NCBI GenBank assembly: GCA_022839625.1
Contig: JALHJL010000018.1
Location: forward strand, 1 to 63,044
Reading direction: 5' to 3'
Length of the DNA stretch: 63,044 nt
DNA from: Phycisphaerales bacterium
GTDB lineage: Bacteria; Planctomycetota; Phycisphaerae; UBA1845; Fen-1342
Below the pieces are notes generated by a model, which was not told the DNA's origin, made no database searches, and was given only the letters and a program-made list of their open reading frames with translations. Made by a program: the position numbers and the translations under genes. Shown one piece after another: positions 16,365 through 24,916 of this stretch (the first letter of the stretch is position 1; every line of letters begins with the position of its first letter).

Positions 16365-18638
16365 ATGCGTATTGTCCTGCTCGCCAGTGGGTTCCTCTCG
16401 CTGACTACCTTCGCGCCGGCCGCCGCGGGTTCCAGTGCGACCGCAACCTGTGCCCACGCCAAGGCCGCGACGGCACATTGGGCGGTCCCGGCTGAATTGG
16501 CCGGCGGGGGCGGGATTCCGGGGCGCGAGGGTGGGAGTGACACCGACGTCCTGCACTATTGGCTCGACATCGAGATCAAACCCGGCGACCGGTGGATCGG
16601 CGGCTCCAACACCATGACCGTCCAGAGTCTGGTCGACGGACTAACGAGCTTTCGCTTTCGGCTCGACAACATCCTCACCATCGGAGACGTGCTCGTCGCC
16701 GGCAGCCCGGCAAGCTGGGTGCGTATCGACAACGTAACCGTCGAGGCGACGCTGGACCGACCCTACGATTCGGGCGAAGCGTTCGAGCTGTCCGTCGCCT
16801 ACAGCGGCTACCCGCGCTCCGGCCTGGGCTTCGGGTCCATCGTCTTTCGCAACCGCGGCGGACAGCCCGAGGTCTACACGCTGAGCGCGCCGTGGTTCGC
16901 GTACACGTGGTGGCCGGCCAAAGACGACCTGCGCGACAAGACGACCGCCGACCTGTGGTTCACCGTCCCCAGTACCATGACGGTCGCTTCGAACGGCACG
17001 CTCCAGGGCGTGGACGACCTCGGCGGCGCGAAGCTGCGCTACCGCTGGCAGACCACCTACCCCACGGTCGACTACCTTTACTGCTTTGCCGCCACCAACT
17101 ACAACGTCTTCGAGACGATCTGGACCTACGACGGCCAGACGATGCCGCTCCAGTTCTACCTTTATCCCGAGCACGACAACGAGAGCACGCGGAACGCCTG
17201 TCTGCGCAGCGGGGGCATGCTCACGACGTTCAGCGACCTCTTCGGCGTCTACCCGTTTGTCGGCGAAAAATACGGGATCGCCGAGTTCGGCTTCGGCGGC
17301 GGCATGGAACATCAGACCATCACCGGGCAGGGCGGTTTCGGCGAGATGCTGACGGCGCACGAGCTGGCCCACCAGTGGTGGGGCGACGACGTCACCTGCG
17401 CCACCTGGCACGACATCTGGCTCAACGAGGGCTTCGCCACCTACTGCGAAGCGCTCTGGGCGGAGTTCCGGCCGGGCAGCTCGGGCACGCCGGAACTGCT
17501 GGCGGCGATGGCCAGCCGGCGTCCGTCCAATTCGAGCGGCAGCGTGTACTGCTACGACACCTCCGATCCCGCCCGGATCTTCGACGGGAACCTGACCTAC
17601 CGGAAGGGCGCCTGGGTCTTGCACATGCTGCGCTACGTCATCGGCGACGAGGCTTTCTTCGCGACGCTGGCGGCCTACCGGGCGGCCTTCGCCGGCGGGG
17701 CCGCCACCACCGCCGATTTCCAGGCCGTCGCCGAGACCGTAGCCGGCCGCGACCTGGCGTTCTTCTTCGACGCCTGGGTCTATCGCGGGTGGTTTCCGTT
17801 CTACGTCTACGGATGGCGGACGCATCTCATCGACGGCGTGCCTTACCTGGAAGTGTACATCGAGCAGATCCAGGGGACGTACGAGTCGGTGTTCACCATG
17901 CCGATCGAGCTGGAGACGTACGACGATCTGGGCTGGCACATCCGCGTGGTCTGGAACGATGCGCGCCGCGAGTACCTGCTCTTCCCAGTGGAGGATCCGC
18001 ACACCAGCTCCGTCACGCTTGACCCGACGCCGCGGATACTGCACACCAACGCGCCTGTCATGTTTCCGGACAACGCCCCGCCCAAGATCGTAGCGCTCTA
18101 CCCGCCGCCTCAGGCCGTCGTGCCCGCCGCCGCGGTCGCGGAAATCGAAGTGGTCTTCCACCAGGAGGTGGTTGCGGAGGCGACGCACTTCAGCCTCGTC
18201 GGGGAGCGCATGGGGCCGGTGTCGTTCAGCTACTCCCATGACCCGGCGCGAAACGCCAGCCACCTGACGCCCGCCGCGCCGCTCCCGTCCGACACCTATA
18301 CGCTCACCGTGTCGGACCAGATTGTCGCGGCGGCGAACGGGGAGCTGCTCGACGGCGAGTTGATCAAGCCGTACAGCTCCGAACCGCTGCCCAGCGGGGA
18401 CGGGGTCGCGGGCGGGTCCGCGGTCGCGCCGTTCGTGCTCACCATTCCGGGCGACCTGAACTGCGACGGCAGCGTCGGCTTTGCCGACATCAACCCGTTC
18501 ATCCTGGCCCTCTCCAATCCGGCCGCCTACCAGACCGCATTCCAGGGTTGCCCGGTGCAGAACGCGGACATCAACGGCGACGGCGAGGTCGACTTCGCCG
18601 ACATCAACGGATTCGTCAACCTTCTGGGCAACCCGTGA
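16365..18638 (+). CDS. Secreted M1-family metallopeptidase with C-terminal dockerin-like domain
   Basis: The start is ATG 16365, with AAGGAG five bases upstream. The 757-residue protein begins with a signal peptide ending near AAAGSSA. The M1 peptidase core has the variant GFGGGMEHQT in place of GAMEN, and the zinc motif HELAHQWW (about residue 332) with the third ligand in LNEGFATY, so it should be a zinc aminopeptidase or related peptidase. A beta-rich Big-like domain (PPKIVALYPPPQAVVP...) follows around 570-690. The last 65 residues form a dockerin-like pair, GDLNCDGSVGFADIN and DINGDGEVDFADIN, which bind calcium in related proteins. It is expected outside the cytoplasm or at the cell surface. 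Confidence 0.9.
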   Translation: MRIVLLASGFLSLTTFAPAAAGSSATATCAHAKAATAHWAVPAELAGGGGIPGREGGSDTDVLHYWLDIEIKPGDRWIGGSNTMTVQSLVDGLTSFRFRLDNILTIGDVLVAGSPASWVRIDNVTVEATLDRPYDSGEAFELSVAYSGYPRSGLGFGSIVFRNRGGQPEVYTLSAPWFAYTWWPAKDDLRDKTTADLWFTVPSTMTVASNGTLQGVDDLGGAKLRYRWQTTYPTVDYLYCFAATNYNVFETIWTYDGQTMPLQFYLYPEHDNESTRNACLRSGGMLTTFSDLFGVYPFVGEKYGIAEFGFGGGMEHQTITGQGGFGEMLTAHELAHQWWGDDVTCATWHDIWLNEGFATYCEALWAEFRPGSSGTPELLAAMASRRPSNSSGSVYCYDTSDPARIFDGNLTYRKGAWVLHMLRYVIGDEAFFATLAAYRAAFAGGAATTADFQAVAETVAGRDLAFFFDAWVYRGWFPFYVYGWRTHLIDGVPYLEVYIEQIQGTYESVFTMPIELETYDDLGWHIRVVWNDARREYLLFPVEDPHTSSVTLDPTPRILHTNAPVMFPDNAPPKIVALYPPPQAVVPAAAVAEIEVVFHQEVVAEATHFSLVGERMGPVSFSYSHDPARNASHLTPAAPLPSDTYTLTVSDQIVAAANGELLDGELIKPYSSEPLPSGDGVAGGSAVAPFVLTIPGDLNCDGSVGFADINPFILALSNPAAYQTAFQGCPVQNADINGDGEVDFADINGFVNLLGNP

Positions 18639-18868
18639 GCGACGGTGCTGCGGGTGGACGATCGCCCGTGGTCCCCTCCGATCCGACCCGGCGCCTGCTG
18701 CACCCGGCGGGCGTTCAGCGACCAGGCCGGGCGGCCTAGCCCCGCTTCCCTGCCCCGGCAGTTTTCCGCAATTCACGGGTGTTTACCCGAGCGCACCGGA
18801 GGAGCGCCTGGCTAGCATGACCGCTGGAAACGTCGGCCCGATTCGCTGCCAGGTAAGACGCCAAGCCC

Positions 18869-19666
18869 ATGTCCGACACGCGCGTGCTCAATGTCGCCGC
18901 CGCTTGCCCGCCCACCACGTTCGTGATTGACCGGGACGATGCGCTGCGGGCCAGGGTCAAGGAGTTGCTCGCATCCGTCGGGCTGCGGGTCGAAACCTAT
19001 GACTCGGCGGCCCGGTTCCTCGCCGCGTACGACCCGGCGCGCGCCGGATGCCTCGTGCTCGAGGTCCGCCTGCCCGGCCTGGGTGGGCTGGACCTGCTGG
19101 AACAGCTCGCGTGCGGCCACGTCGCCCCGCCCGCCGTCGTGCTCACGGCCCACGGCGACATTCCGATGGCAGTGCGGGCGCTGCGCACCGGGGCGGTGGA
19201 CTTCCTCGAGAAACCGTTCCATTCACAACAGTTGCTGGATCGCGTGCACGAGGCCCTGCAGCGCGACGCCGCCAGCCGCCGGGCACACGCTCTCTGCGCC
19301 GCGCTGCAGGCCCGGGCCGGTCGCCTGACGCCGCGGGAGCGGGAGGTTATGCAGCTCGTCGTCGCGGGGGCGCCGAACAAGCTGACCGCGGCCCGGCTGG
19401 GGATCACGCGGAAAGCAGTCGAGGCACACCGCGGGCGCGTGATGGCCAAGATGCAGGCCCGAAACCTCGCCGAGCTCGTGCGGATGAGCATTGCGCTGGC
19501 GTGTCCGCCCGGGCCGTTCGGCCGGCCCTTCGACGCCTTGAACCGACTCCTGGGGGAACTACTCGTAGCCCACGATCCGGTCGACCGCACCGCTCGTGCC
19601 GCGCGGTCCGGCGCTGCCGCGCGTCAACACGTAGAGCTCGCCGGCGGCATCGCGCCCGAAGGCTAG
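18869..19666 (+). CDS. FixJ/NarL-type response regulator with Glu at the phosphorylation site
   Basis: The 265-residue protein has a receiver domain (residues 15-130) and a LuxR-type helix-turn-helix (about 145-205, LTPREREVMQLVVAG...GITRKAVEAHRGRVMAKM). The acidic residues at 21-24, Thr93 and Lys115 of the receiver are present, but the phospho-acceptor is Glu65 (CLVLEVRLPGLGG; codon GAG) where Asp is expected. Glu at this position often mimics the phosphorylated state, so the regulator may be constitutively active. No sensor kinase is adjacent. The C-terminal tail after the DNA-binding domain, about 60 residues, overlaps the oppositely oriented sugar dehydrogenase gene by 108 bases, so the true stop may originally have been earlier. 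Confidence 0.85.
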   Translation: MSDTRVLNVAAACPPTTFVIDRDDALRARVKELLASVGLRVETYDSAARFLAAYDPARAGCLVLEVRLPGLGGLDLLEQLACGHVAPPAVVLTAHGDIPMAVRALRTGAVDFLEKPFHSQQLLDRVHEALQRDAASRRAHALCAALQARAGRLTPREREVMQLVVAGAPNKLTAARLGITRKAVEAHRGRVMAKMQARNLAELVRMSIALACPPGPFGRPFDALNRLLGELLVAHDPVDRTARAARSGAAARQHVELAGGIAPEG

Positions 19667-20887
19667 GACGTAGCGGCCGATCCGCCCGTCCGCGGTCCCC
19701 GCGATCCTGACTTCCTCGAAGGTCCAGGCACCTTCGGTCTGCTGCTCGGCGACGAAGATCTTGCCATTGGCACCGGTCCCGGCGGCATAGTCGCCGAACA
19801 CGTATTTCCCTATGAGATTCGGCACCGCCGCCCCGCGGTAGACGAAGCCGCCGACCACCGACGAACCGAACGGCGCTCCGGTCTCATCCGTGTGCCGGTA
19901 CTCGAGAATCGGCGCGCGCAGCGGCGAGCCATTGAGGCCGACGGTGGGGCAGGACCCGGGCGGCGTCGTCGGCGTGGTAGAGCTGAAACAGAGCGAGCCT
20001 TCCCGGATGTTCCAGCCGTAATTCCCGCCCAGGACGACGCTGTTGACCTCTTCGACGAGGGCCTGGCCGACGTCGCCGACGAGCAGTTGCCCCGTGCCGC
20101 CGGCCCCGGAGTCGAACGAGAACCGCCACGGATTGCGAAGACCATAGGCGTAGATCTCGGGCCGCGCAGTCACGCTGCCGACGAACGGGTTCGTCGGGGG
20201 GATCCCATACGGGTCGCCGCTGTCCACGTCGATCCGCAGGATGCTGCCGAAGAAGTTCGACGTATCTTGCGCGTTGCCGATGAGCACCGTATGACCGAAA
20301 CCCGTGTCGCCCGCCCCGCCGCCGTCGCCGATGCCGACGTAAAGGTACCCGTCCGGACCGAATGCGATCTGGCCGCCGTTGTGGTTGACCTGCGGCTTGG
20401 CGACGCGGAACAGCACGCGCTCGCTGCCGGCGTCCGCGACGTTGGGCTGCCCGGCGCTGATGCGGAACTCGGACAGGCGCACCTCGGTCGCGGTCTGGGC
20501 CGGGGCCTCGGCGGTCGGCGGCGTGTTGAAGTACACGAACAGCCGGCCGTTGCCGGCGAAGCTCGGGTGCAGCGCCAGACCGAGCAGGCCGCGCTCGTCC
20601 GACGCGAGCGTCGGCCGGTCGATCCGCGCACGCAGGTCCAGCAGCGGCGGGTCGAGCACCTGCCCGGCAAAGACGACCCGGATGACGCCGTCCTGGTCGA
20701 CCACGAAGAGCCGCCCGGTCCCGTCGTTCGGTGCCGCCAGATCGACGGGCGCGCCGAAGCCCTCGGCGACGCGGGTCAAGGTCATCGTCTTGGCGTCGTC
20801 AGGCAGGTCCGCCGGCGGTGTAACAGGGCAGCCGGCCAGCAGCGCCGCTAGCAGCGGCGCCCCGCAGAGAACGGCGCGGCGGACCAT
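19559..20887 (-). CDS. PQQ-dependent sugar dehydrogenase-like lipoprotein (GSDH family)
   Basis: The 442-residue protein starts at the ATG giving MVRRAVLCGAPLLAALLAGC, a lipoprotein signal with Cys at residue 19; the frame is open further upstream but without coding character. The mature part is a six-bladed propeller of the glucose/sorbosone dehydrogenase (HHIP-like) family, with DERGLLGLALHPSFAGNGRLFVYF, PQVNHNGGQIAFGPDGYLYVGIGDGG, YGLRNPWRFSFD, GDVGQALVEEVN and NYGWNIREG. These motifs carry the catalytic His and the PQQ and calcium ligands of the family. It would oxidise a sugar or alcohol outside the cytoplasm if PQQ is available. It converges with the response regulator gene. Confidence 0.87.
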   Translation of the reverse strand: MVRRAVLCGAPLLAALLAGCPVTPPADLPDDAKTMTLTRVAEGFGAPVDLAAPNDGTGRLFVVDQDGVIRVVFAGQVLDPPLLDLRARIDRPTLASDERGLLGLALHPSFAGNGRLFVYFNTPPTAEAPAQTATEVRLSEFRISAGQPNVADAGSERVLFRVAKPQVNHNGGQIAFGPDGYLYVGIGDGGGAGDTGFGHTVLIGNAQDTSNFFGSILRIDVDSGDPYGIPPTNPFVGSVTARPEIYAYGLRNPWRFSFDSGAGGTGQLLVGDVGQALVEEVNSVVLGGNYGWNIREGSLCFSSTTPTTPPGSCPTVGLNGSPLRAPILEYRHTDETGAPFGSSVVGGFVYRGAAVPNLIGKYVFGDYAAGTGANGKIFVAEQQTEGAWTFEEVRIAGTADGRIGRYVLAFGRDAAGELYVLTRGSAGPRGTSGAVDRIVGYE

Positions 20888-21008
20888 CAGAAACGCGGGG
20901 CCGTGAGCGGAAGTCGGCTGCGCTACTATCTCGACCAGTGTTCCGTGAACCATCGTACCCACTCCTTGTCCCCACGTGTGTGCGGTTAGACGAAATCGGG
21001 GCAAGAAC

Positions 21009-22625
21009 CTACGCAATTAACGACCTTCCCGTCATCTCGGCCGGCACTTCCAGCCCCATCATCGTCAGCGCCGTCGGCATGACGTCTGCCAGCCGGCCGC
21101 CCGAGCGGAGCTTGACGCCCGCCAGCGGCTTGCCGAACACGTACAGCGGCACCGCGAACGTCGTGTGGGCCGTGTGCGGGCCGCCAGTCTCCGGATCAAC
21201 CATCTGCTCGAAGTTTCCGTGGTCGGCCGTGATGATCCCGCAGCCGCCGGCGTGCAGCACCGCCTCGTACACCTTGCCCACGCACTCATCCACGACCTGG
21301 CACGCCTTGACCGCCGCTGGGATCGACCCCGTGTGGCCGACCATGTCCGGGTTCGCGTAATTGAGCACGATGAAGTCATCCACGCCGCTCGCCAGGCGTT
21401 GGAGCATCGCCTCCGTCAAGGCGTAGGCCGACATCTCGGGCTGGAGGTCGTACGTTGCCACGTGCGGGGAGGCCACAAGCTGCCGCTCCTCGCCGGGAAA
21501 CGGCTCCTCTCGGTAGTCGTTGAAGAAGAACGTGACGTGGGCGTACTTCTCGGTCTCCGCACAGCGGAACTGCCGCAGGCCGAGCCGCGCGAGATACTCG
21601 CCGCCGATGTTCTGCATCTTCGGCGGCTTGGGAAAGGCGACTTCGACGGGCAGGCTCTTGTCGTACTCGGTCAGCGTGACGTAGTGGACGTCGAGCTTCG
21701 GGCCGCGGTCGAAGCCCATCCAGCGCTCCACGCCGGCCTTGTCGCGGGCCCGGTACGGGAACGTCTCGAACGTGAACGCCTGCGTGAGCTGCCGCGGGCG
21801 GTCGCCCCGGAAATTGAAGAAGACAATCGCGTCCCCGTCGCGCACCACCGCGGTCGGCCCGCGACCGTCGGAGCTGATGACGGTCGGCGGGACAAACTCG
21901 TCCCCCTGCATGTTCGGCTCGGCCGGGCGGTCGTAGTAGCGCTGCAACGCCTCGACCGCGCTCGGTGCGGCGGCCACCTCGCCCCGCACCAGCATCCGGT
22001 ACGCCCACTCGATGCGGTCCCAGCGGTTGTCGCGGTCCATCGCCCAGTAGCGGCCGCACACGCTGGCGATGCGCCCCACGCCGATCTGCCCCAGCCGGCT
22101 CTCGATCTGCTGGACGAAGCCGACGCCGCTGTTCGGCGGCGAGTCGCGGCCGTCCGTGAAGCAGTGGACGAAGACGTCCTTCAGCCCGCGGCGCGCCGCG
22201 GTCTCCACGACGCCGTACAGGTGCTCGAGCAGCGAATGCACGCCGATGTCGCTGGCCAGGCCCATCACGTGGAGCTGGCTGCCGCGGGCCAGACAGCGCT
22301 CGACCGCGGCCACCAGCGCGGGATTCTGAAAGAATGCCCCCTCGCGGATGGCCTTGGTGATGCGGACCGACTCCTGGTCGACGATGCGTCCGGCCCCGAG
22401 GTTCTGGTGTCCGACCTCGCTGTTGCCCATGGTCCCTTCGGGCAATCCCACGTCGAACCCGCCCGTCTCCACCAGGGTGAACGGCCAGCGCTTCCGCAAG
22501 AGGGCGTCCACCGGCGGCTGCGCGAGCTTGACGGCGTTGGCGTGGTCCCACCGGGGGTCGGGGTTTTCACCCCACCCGTCGCGGACGATCAGAATGCAGG
22601 GGCGGTTCTTGATCTTGCCAGGCAC
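21009..22625 (-). CDS. gpmI: 2,3-bisphosphoglycerate-independent phosphoglycerate mutase
   Basis: The start is GTG with GGAG seven bases upstream. The 538-residue enzyme interconverts 3- and 2-phosphoglycerate in glycolysis and gluconeogenesis using two metal ions. Motifs include VRDGWGENPDP at the N-terminus (metal site), GNSEVGHQNLGAGRI with catalytic Ser69, NFRGDRPRQL, TEKYAHVTFFFNDY, NYANPDMVGHTG and TADHGNFEQM. The length is slightly above the usual 510. It lies alone between the sugar dehydrogenase gene (same strand, 121 bases away) and a divergent membrane protein gene. Confidence 0.95.
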   Translation of the reverse strand: MPGKIKNRPCILIVRDGWGENPDPRWDHANAVKLAQPPVDALLRKRWPFTLVETGGFDVGLPEGTMGNSEVGHQNLGAGRIVDQESVRITKAIREGAFFQNPALVAAVERCLARGSQLHVMGLASDIGVHSLLEHLYGVVETAARRGLKDVFVHCFTDGRDSPPNSGVGFVQQIESRLGQIGVGRIASVCGRYWAMDRDNRWDRIEWAYRMLVRGEVAAAPSAVEALQRYYDRPAEPNMQGDEFVPPTVISSDGRGPTAVVRDGDAIVFFNFRGDRPRQLTQAFTFETFPYRARDKAGVERWMGFDRGPKLDVHYVTLTEYDKSLPVEVAFPKPPKMQNIGGEYLARLGLRQFRCAETEKYAHVTFFFNDYREEPFPGEERQLVASPHVATYDLQPEMSAYALTEAMLQRLASGVDDFIVLNYANPDMVGHTGSIPAAVKACQVVDECVGKVYEAVLHAGGCGIITADHGNFEQMVDPETGGPHTAHTTFAVPLYVFGKPLAGVKLRSGGRLADVMPTALTMMGLEVPAEMTGRSLIA

Positions 22626-22697
22626 GGATCGGCTCCACGAGGCCCGCAAAGCGTAACACGAACGGCGCCGAATTCCATCGGACGACCCTTAGACAAT

Positions 22698-22703
22698 ATT
22701 GTA
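22698..22703 (-). promoter_or_regulatory. Possible -10 box (TACAAT) of the gpmI promoter
   Basis: TACAAT on the minus strand lies within the palindrome ACAATATTGT, about 73 bases before the gpmI GTG. The palindrome could also bind a regulator. The -35 position is weak. Confidence 0.4.
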
Positions 22704-22741
22704 TCGGGGTAGTGTGAAGCTCCGGTTCGTCTGGGGGAGTG

Positions 22742-22758
22742 CAAAGTGCCACTTCGCA
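22742..22758. repeat. Imperfect hairpin of the dispersed family
   Basis: GCAAAGT-GCC-ACTTCGC forms a seven-base stem with one mismatch. It resembles the perfect hairpin before purD near 54210. Confidence 0.5.
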
Positions 22759-22767
22759 GGGGGTACT

Positions 22768-22795
22768 TTGCAGCCGCCGGTCCCTGAAGCATAAT
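22768..22795 (+). promoter_or_regulatory. Promoter TTGCAG-N16-CATAAT
   Basis: TTGCAG (22768-22773) and CATAAT (22790-22795) are separated by 16 bases, a near-consensus sigma-70-type pair. It faces the membrane protein gene at 22895, leaving a leader of roughly 90 bases. Confidence 0.5.
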
Positions 22796-22894
22796 AGGCC
22801 CCCGAAGGCGGCCCGGGCGCGGTGTGGCGCCGGCCCACGTTGTCAGCACGACCCAAGTTACGCGGCACAGCGTATTTAGAAAGGGGTCACGGCG

Positions 22895-23698
22895 ATGCGA
22901 CTTGAGAGCGGACCCGCCCGGACTGACCGCAACTGGTGGCTCCTGCGCACCGTGGTCTGCCTCGGGATCGCCGGGTGGTTCGTCTATGACGGCTTGATCG
23001 GCTATCACAAGCGGAACCGCGAGGCGGCCACGCTCAAGCTCAATGCGCCCGAGCCGTTTGGCGGCCAGGTCAAGTTTGACGACCTGGGCGAGACCCCGAC
23101 CAAGGACACATTTGAAAAGGCGCTGAAGGCCAAACCTTCGACCAACGAGGAGCTACAGCAACACCTGGGCCACCCCACGTTTGTCAGCGGCGCGGACCAG
23201 TATTACGTGAGCCGCTACGGGTACGCCAAGGTTACGGTCAAGGACGGGCGGGCCACGCTTAGTCCGGCCGACTGGGTCACGTGGGGCAAGACCAGGGAAG
23301 AGATCGATCATCAGTTTTACTGGGCCGTCGGCTGGGCGGCGGTCGGCCTGTACTTCCTGTGGCGGCTCATCAAGGCCGCTACGCTGCGCGTGGTCGTCGA
23401 CGATGAGGGCCTGACCTACGCCGGGCAGCGGATCCTGTTTGCCGACATGGTTTCGCTGCGCGACTACAGTCCGAAGGGCTGGATCGACCTGTATTACAAG
23501 CGCGGCGCGGGGGAGAAGAAGCTCCGGCTGGACAACGAGAAGGTGCTCCGCTTCGACGAGATCGTGGCCGCGATCTGCGAGGCGAAGGGCTTTCGGAACG
23601 AGGTCCAGGAGTACGCCGAGAAGAAAGCCCGCGCCCAGGCGGACGAGCAAGCAGTCGCGGCCGCTGAGGCTCAAGCCGACCAGGAGCGTAAGTCGTAG
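22895..23698 (+). CDS. Membrane protein with two segments, function unknown
   Basis: The 267-residue protein has membrane segments at about residues 17-35 and 145-163. The loop between them (about 110 residues) contains GHPTFVSGADQYYVSRYGYAKV. After the second segment comes a cytoplasmic PH-like strand pattern (LRVVVDDEGLTYAGQRILFADMVSLRDYS) and an Ala/Glu/Lys-rich tail. The start follows AAAGGGG, a good ribosome binding site. A family A repeat begins two bases after the stop. No specific function can be assigned. Confidence 0.8.
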   Translation: MRLESGPARTDRNWWLLRTVVCLGIAGWFVYDGLIGYHKRNREAATLKLNAPEPFGGQVKFDDLGETPTKDTFEKALKAKPSTNEELQQHLGHPTFVSGADQYYVSRYGYAKVTVKDGRATLSPADWVTWGKTREEIDHQFYWAVGWAAVGLYFLWRLIKAATLRVVVDDEGLTYAGQRILFADMVSLRDYSPKGWIDLYYKRGAGEKKLRLDNEKVLRFDEIVAAICEAKGFRNEVQEYAEKKARAQADEQAVAAAEAQADQERKS

Positions 23699-23700
23699 GT

Positions 23701-23795
23701 GTCCGTTGAAAAAGGGGACTGGCTCCGCGCCGGCGGGCTTTCGCGGTGGCGCTGCATGGTTTTCTCGCGGTGCCTGTACCCTTTTTCGACGGGCC
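23701..23795 (-). repeat. Family A inverted-end element, copy 3
   Basis: This is a complete copy with ends TCCGTTGAAAAAGGGGAC and ACCCTTTTTCGACGGG, which are inverted repeats of each other. It starts two bases after the stop of the upstream membrane protein gene. The core blocks are in the reverse orientation on the plus strand relative to copies 1, 2 and 4. Confidence 0.85.
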
Positions 23796-23911
23796 GGTAG
23801 AGCGGGTCCCGGACGCATCCGGCCGGACGGGTGGTGCGGACATCCCGCTCGCCGGGCCGCGGCACCCCGGGGGGAGATGAGCGTCCCGGGCGGTCGCAAC
23901 GGAGGTCCGTG

Positions 23912-24916
23912 ATGAATGCCGGCGGCTGGGGAAACCAGCGTGTGTGTGTGACGGGCGGGGCGGGGTTTCTGGGCTCGTTTGTCGTGGGGCGGCTGCTGGC
24001 CGAAGGCGTCGCGCGCGAGAGCATCCACGTGCCGCGGATCGAGGACTATGACCTCACGCGCGAGGCCGACGTGGTTCGCCTGTACGAAACGGCGCGGCCG
24101 GACCTCGTCATTCATCTGGCGGCGGAGGTGGGCGGCATCGGTGCCAATCAGGCGCGGCCGGGCCGCTTCTTCTATGCCAACATGATCATGGGCCTGCACC
24201 TCATCGAGCAGGCCCGCTTGCACCGGATCAGGAAGTTCGTGCAGGTGGGCACCATCTGCGCGTATCCGAAACTGACTCCCGTGCCGTTCCGCGAAGAAGC
24301 CCTGTGGGACGGCTACCCCGAAGAGACGAACGCCCCGTACGGGATCGCGAAGAAAGCCCTGCTGGTCATGTGTCAGGCCTACCGTGCGCAGTACGCACTC
24401 AACGCGATCTATCTCCTGCCGGTGAACCTGTACGGCCCGCGCGACAACTTCGACCTGGAAACGTCGCACGTCATCCCCGCCATGATTCGCAAGTTCTGCG
24501 AGGCCGTCGACGCCGGAGCCAAAGAGGTGGTCCTGTGGGGCGACGGCTCGCCCACCCGCGAGTTCCTTTATGTCGAGGACGCTGCCGAAGCGATCGTGAC
24601 CGCCGCGGTGCGGTACGACGGCGCAGAGCCGGTCAACCTCGGCAACGGCCGCGAGATCCGGATCAAGGACCTGGCCGAGTTGATTGCCCGCGAGATCGGC
24701 TTTACCGGCCGCATCGTCTGGGACACGGCCAAACCGAACGGCCAGCCGCGACGCTGCCTGGACGTGACCCGCGCCAAAGCCCTGTTCGGCTTCGAGGCGC
24801 GAACGCCGTTCGAGGACGGCCTGCGCCGTACCATCGCCTGGTATCGGCAGCACCGCCAGGAGCTTACGGAGTCGCGGCAGCACAGCGCCGCCGGACCATC
24901 GGCCGCTGGTAAGTGA
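23912..24916 (+). CDS. fcl: GDP-L-fucose synthase
   Basis: The 334-residue protein is an extended short-chain dehydrogenase that converts GDP-4-keto-6-deoxymannose to GDP-L-fucose with NADPH. The start ATG follows GGAGG. It shows the Rossmann motif VTGGAGFLGS at residues 12-21, the conserved HLAAEVGGIGANQ region, the catalytic PYGIAKK (Tyr about 143), NLYGPRDNFD, WGDGSPTREFLYVEDAAEA and PNGQPRRCLDV, all typical of the family. The usual partner, GDP-mannose dehydratase, is not in this window. The stop overlaps the next gene by four bases (GTGA). Confidence 0.92.
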   Translation: MNAGGWGNQRVCVTGGAGFLGSFVVGRLLAEGVARESIHVPRIEDYDLTREADVVRLYETARPDLVIHLAAEVGGIGANQARPGRFFYANMIMGLHLIEQARLHRIRKFVQVGTICAYPKLTPVPFREEALWDGYPEETNAPYGIAKKALLVMCQAYRAQYALNAIYLLPVNLYGPRDNFDLETSHVIPAMIRKFCEAVDAGAKEVVLWGDGSPTREFLYVEDAAEAIVTAAVRYDGAEPVNLGNGREIRIKDLAELIAREIGFTGRIVWDTAKPNGQPRRCLDVTRAKALFGFEARTPFEDGLRRTIAWYRQHRQELTESRQHSAAGPSAAGK

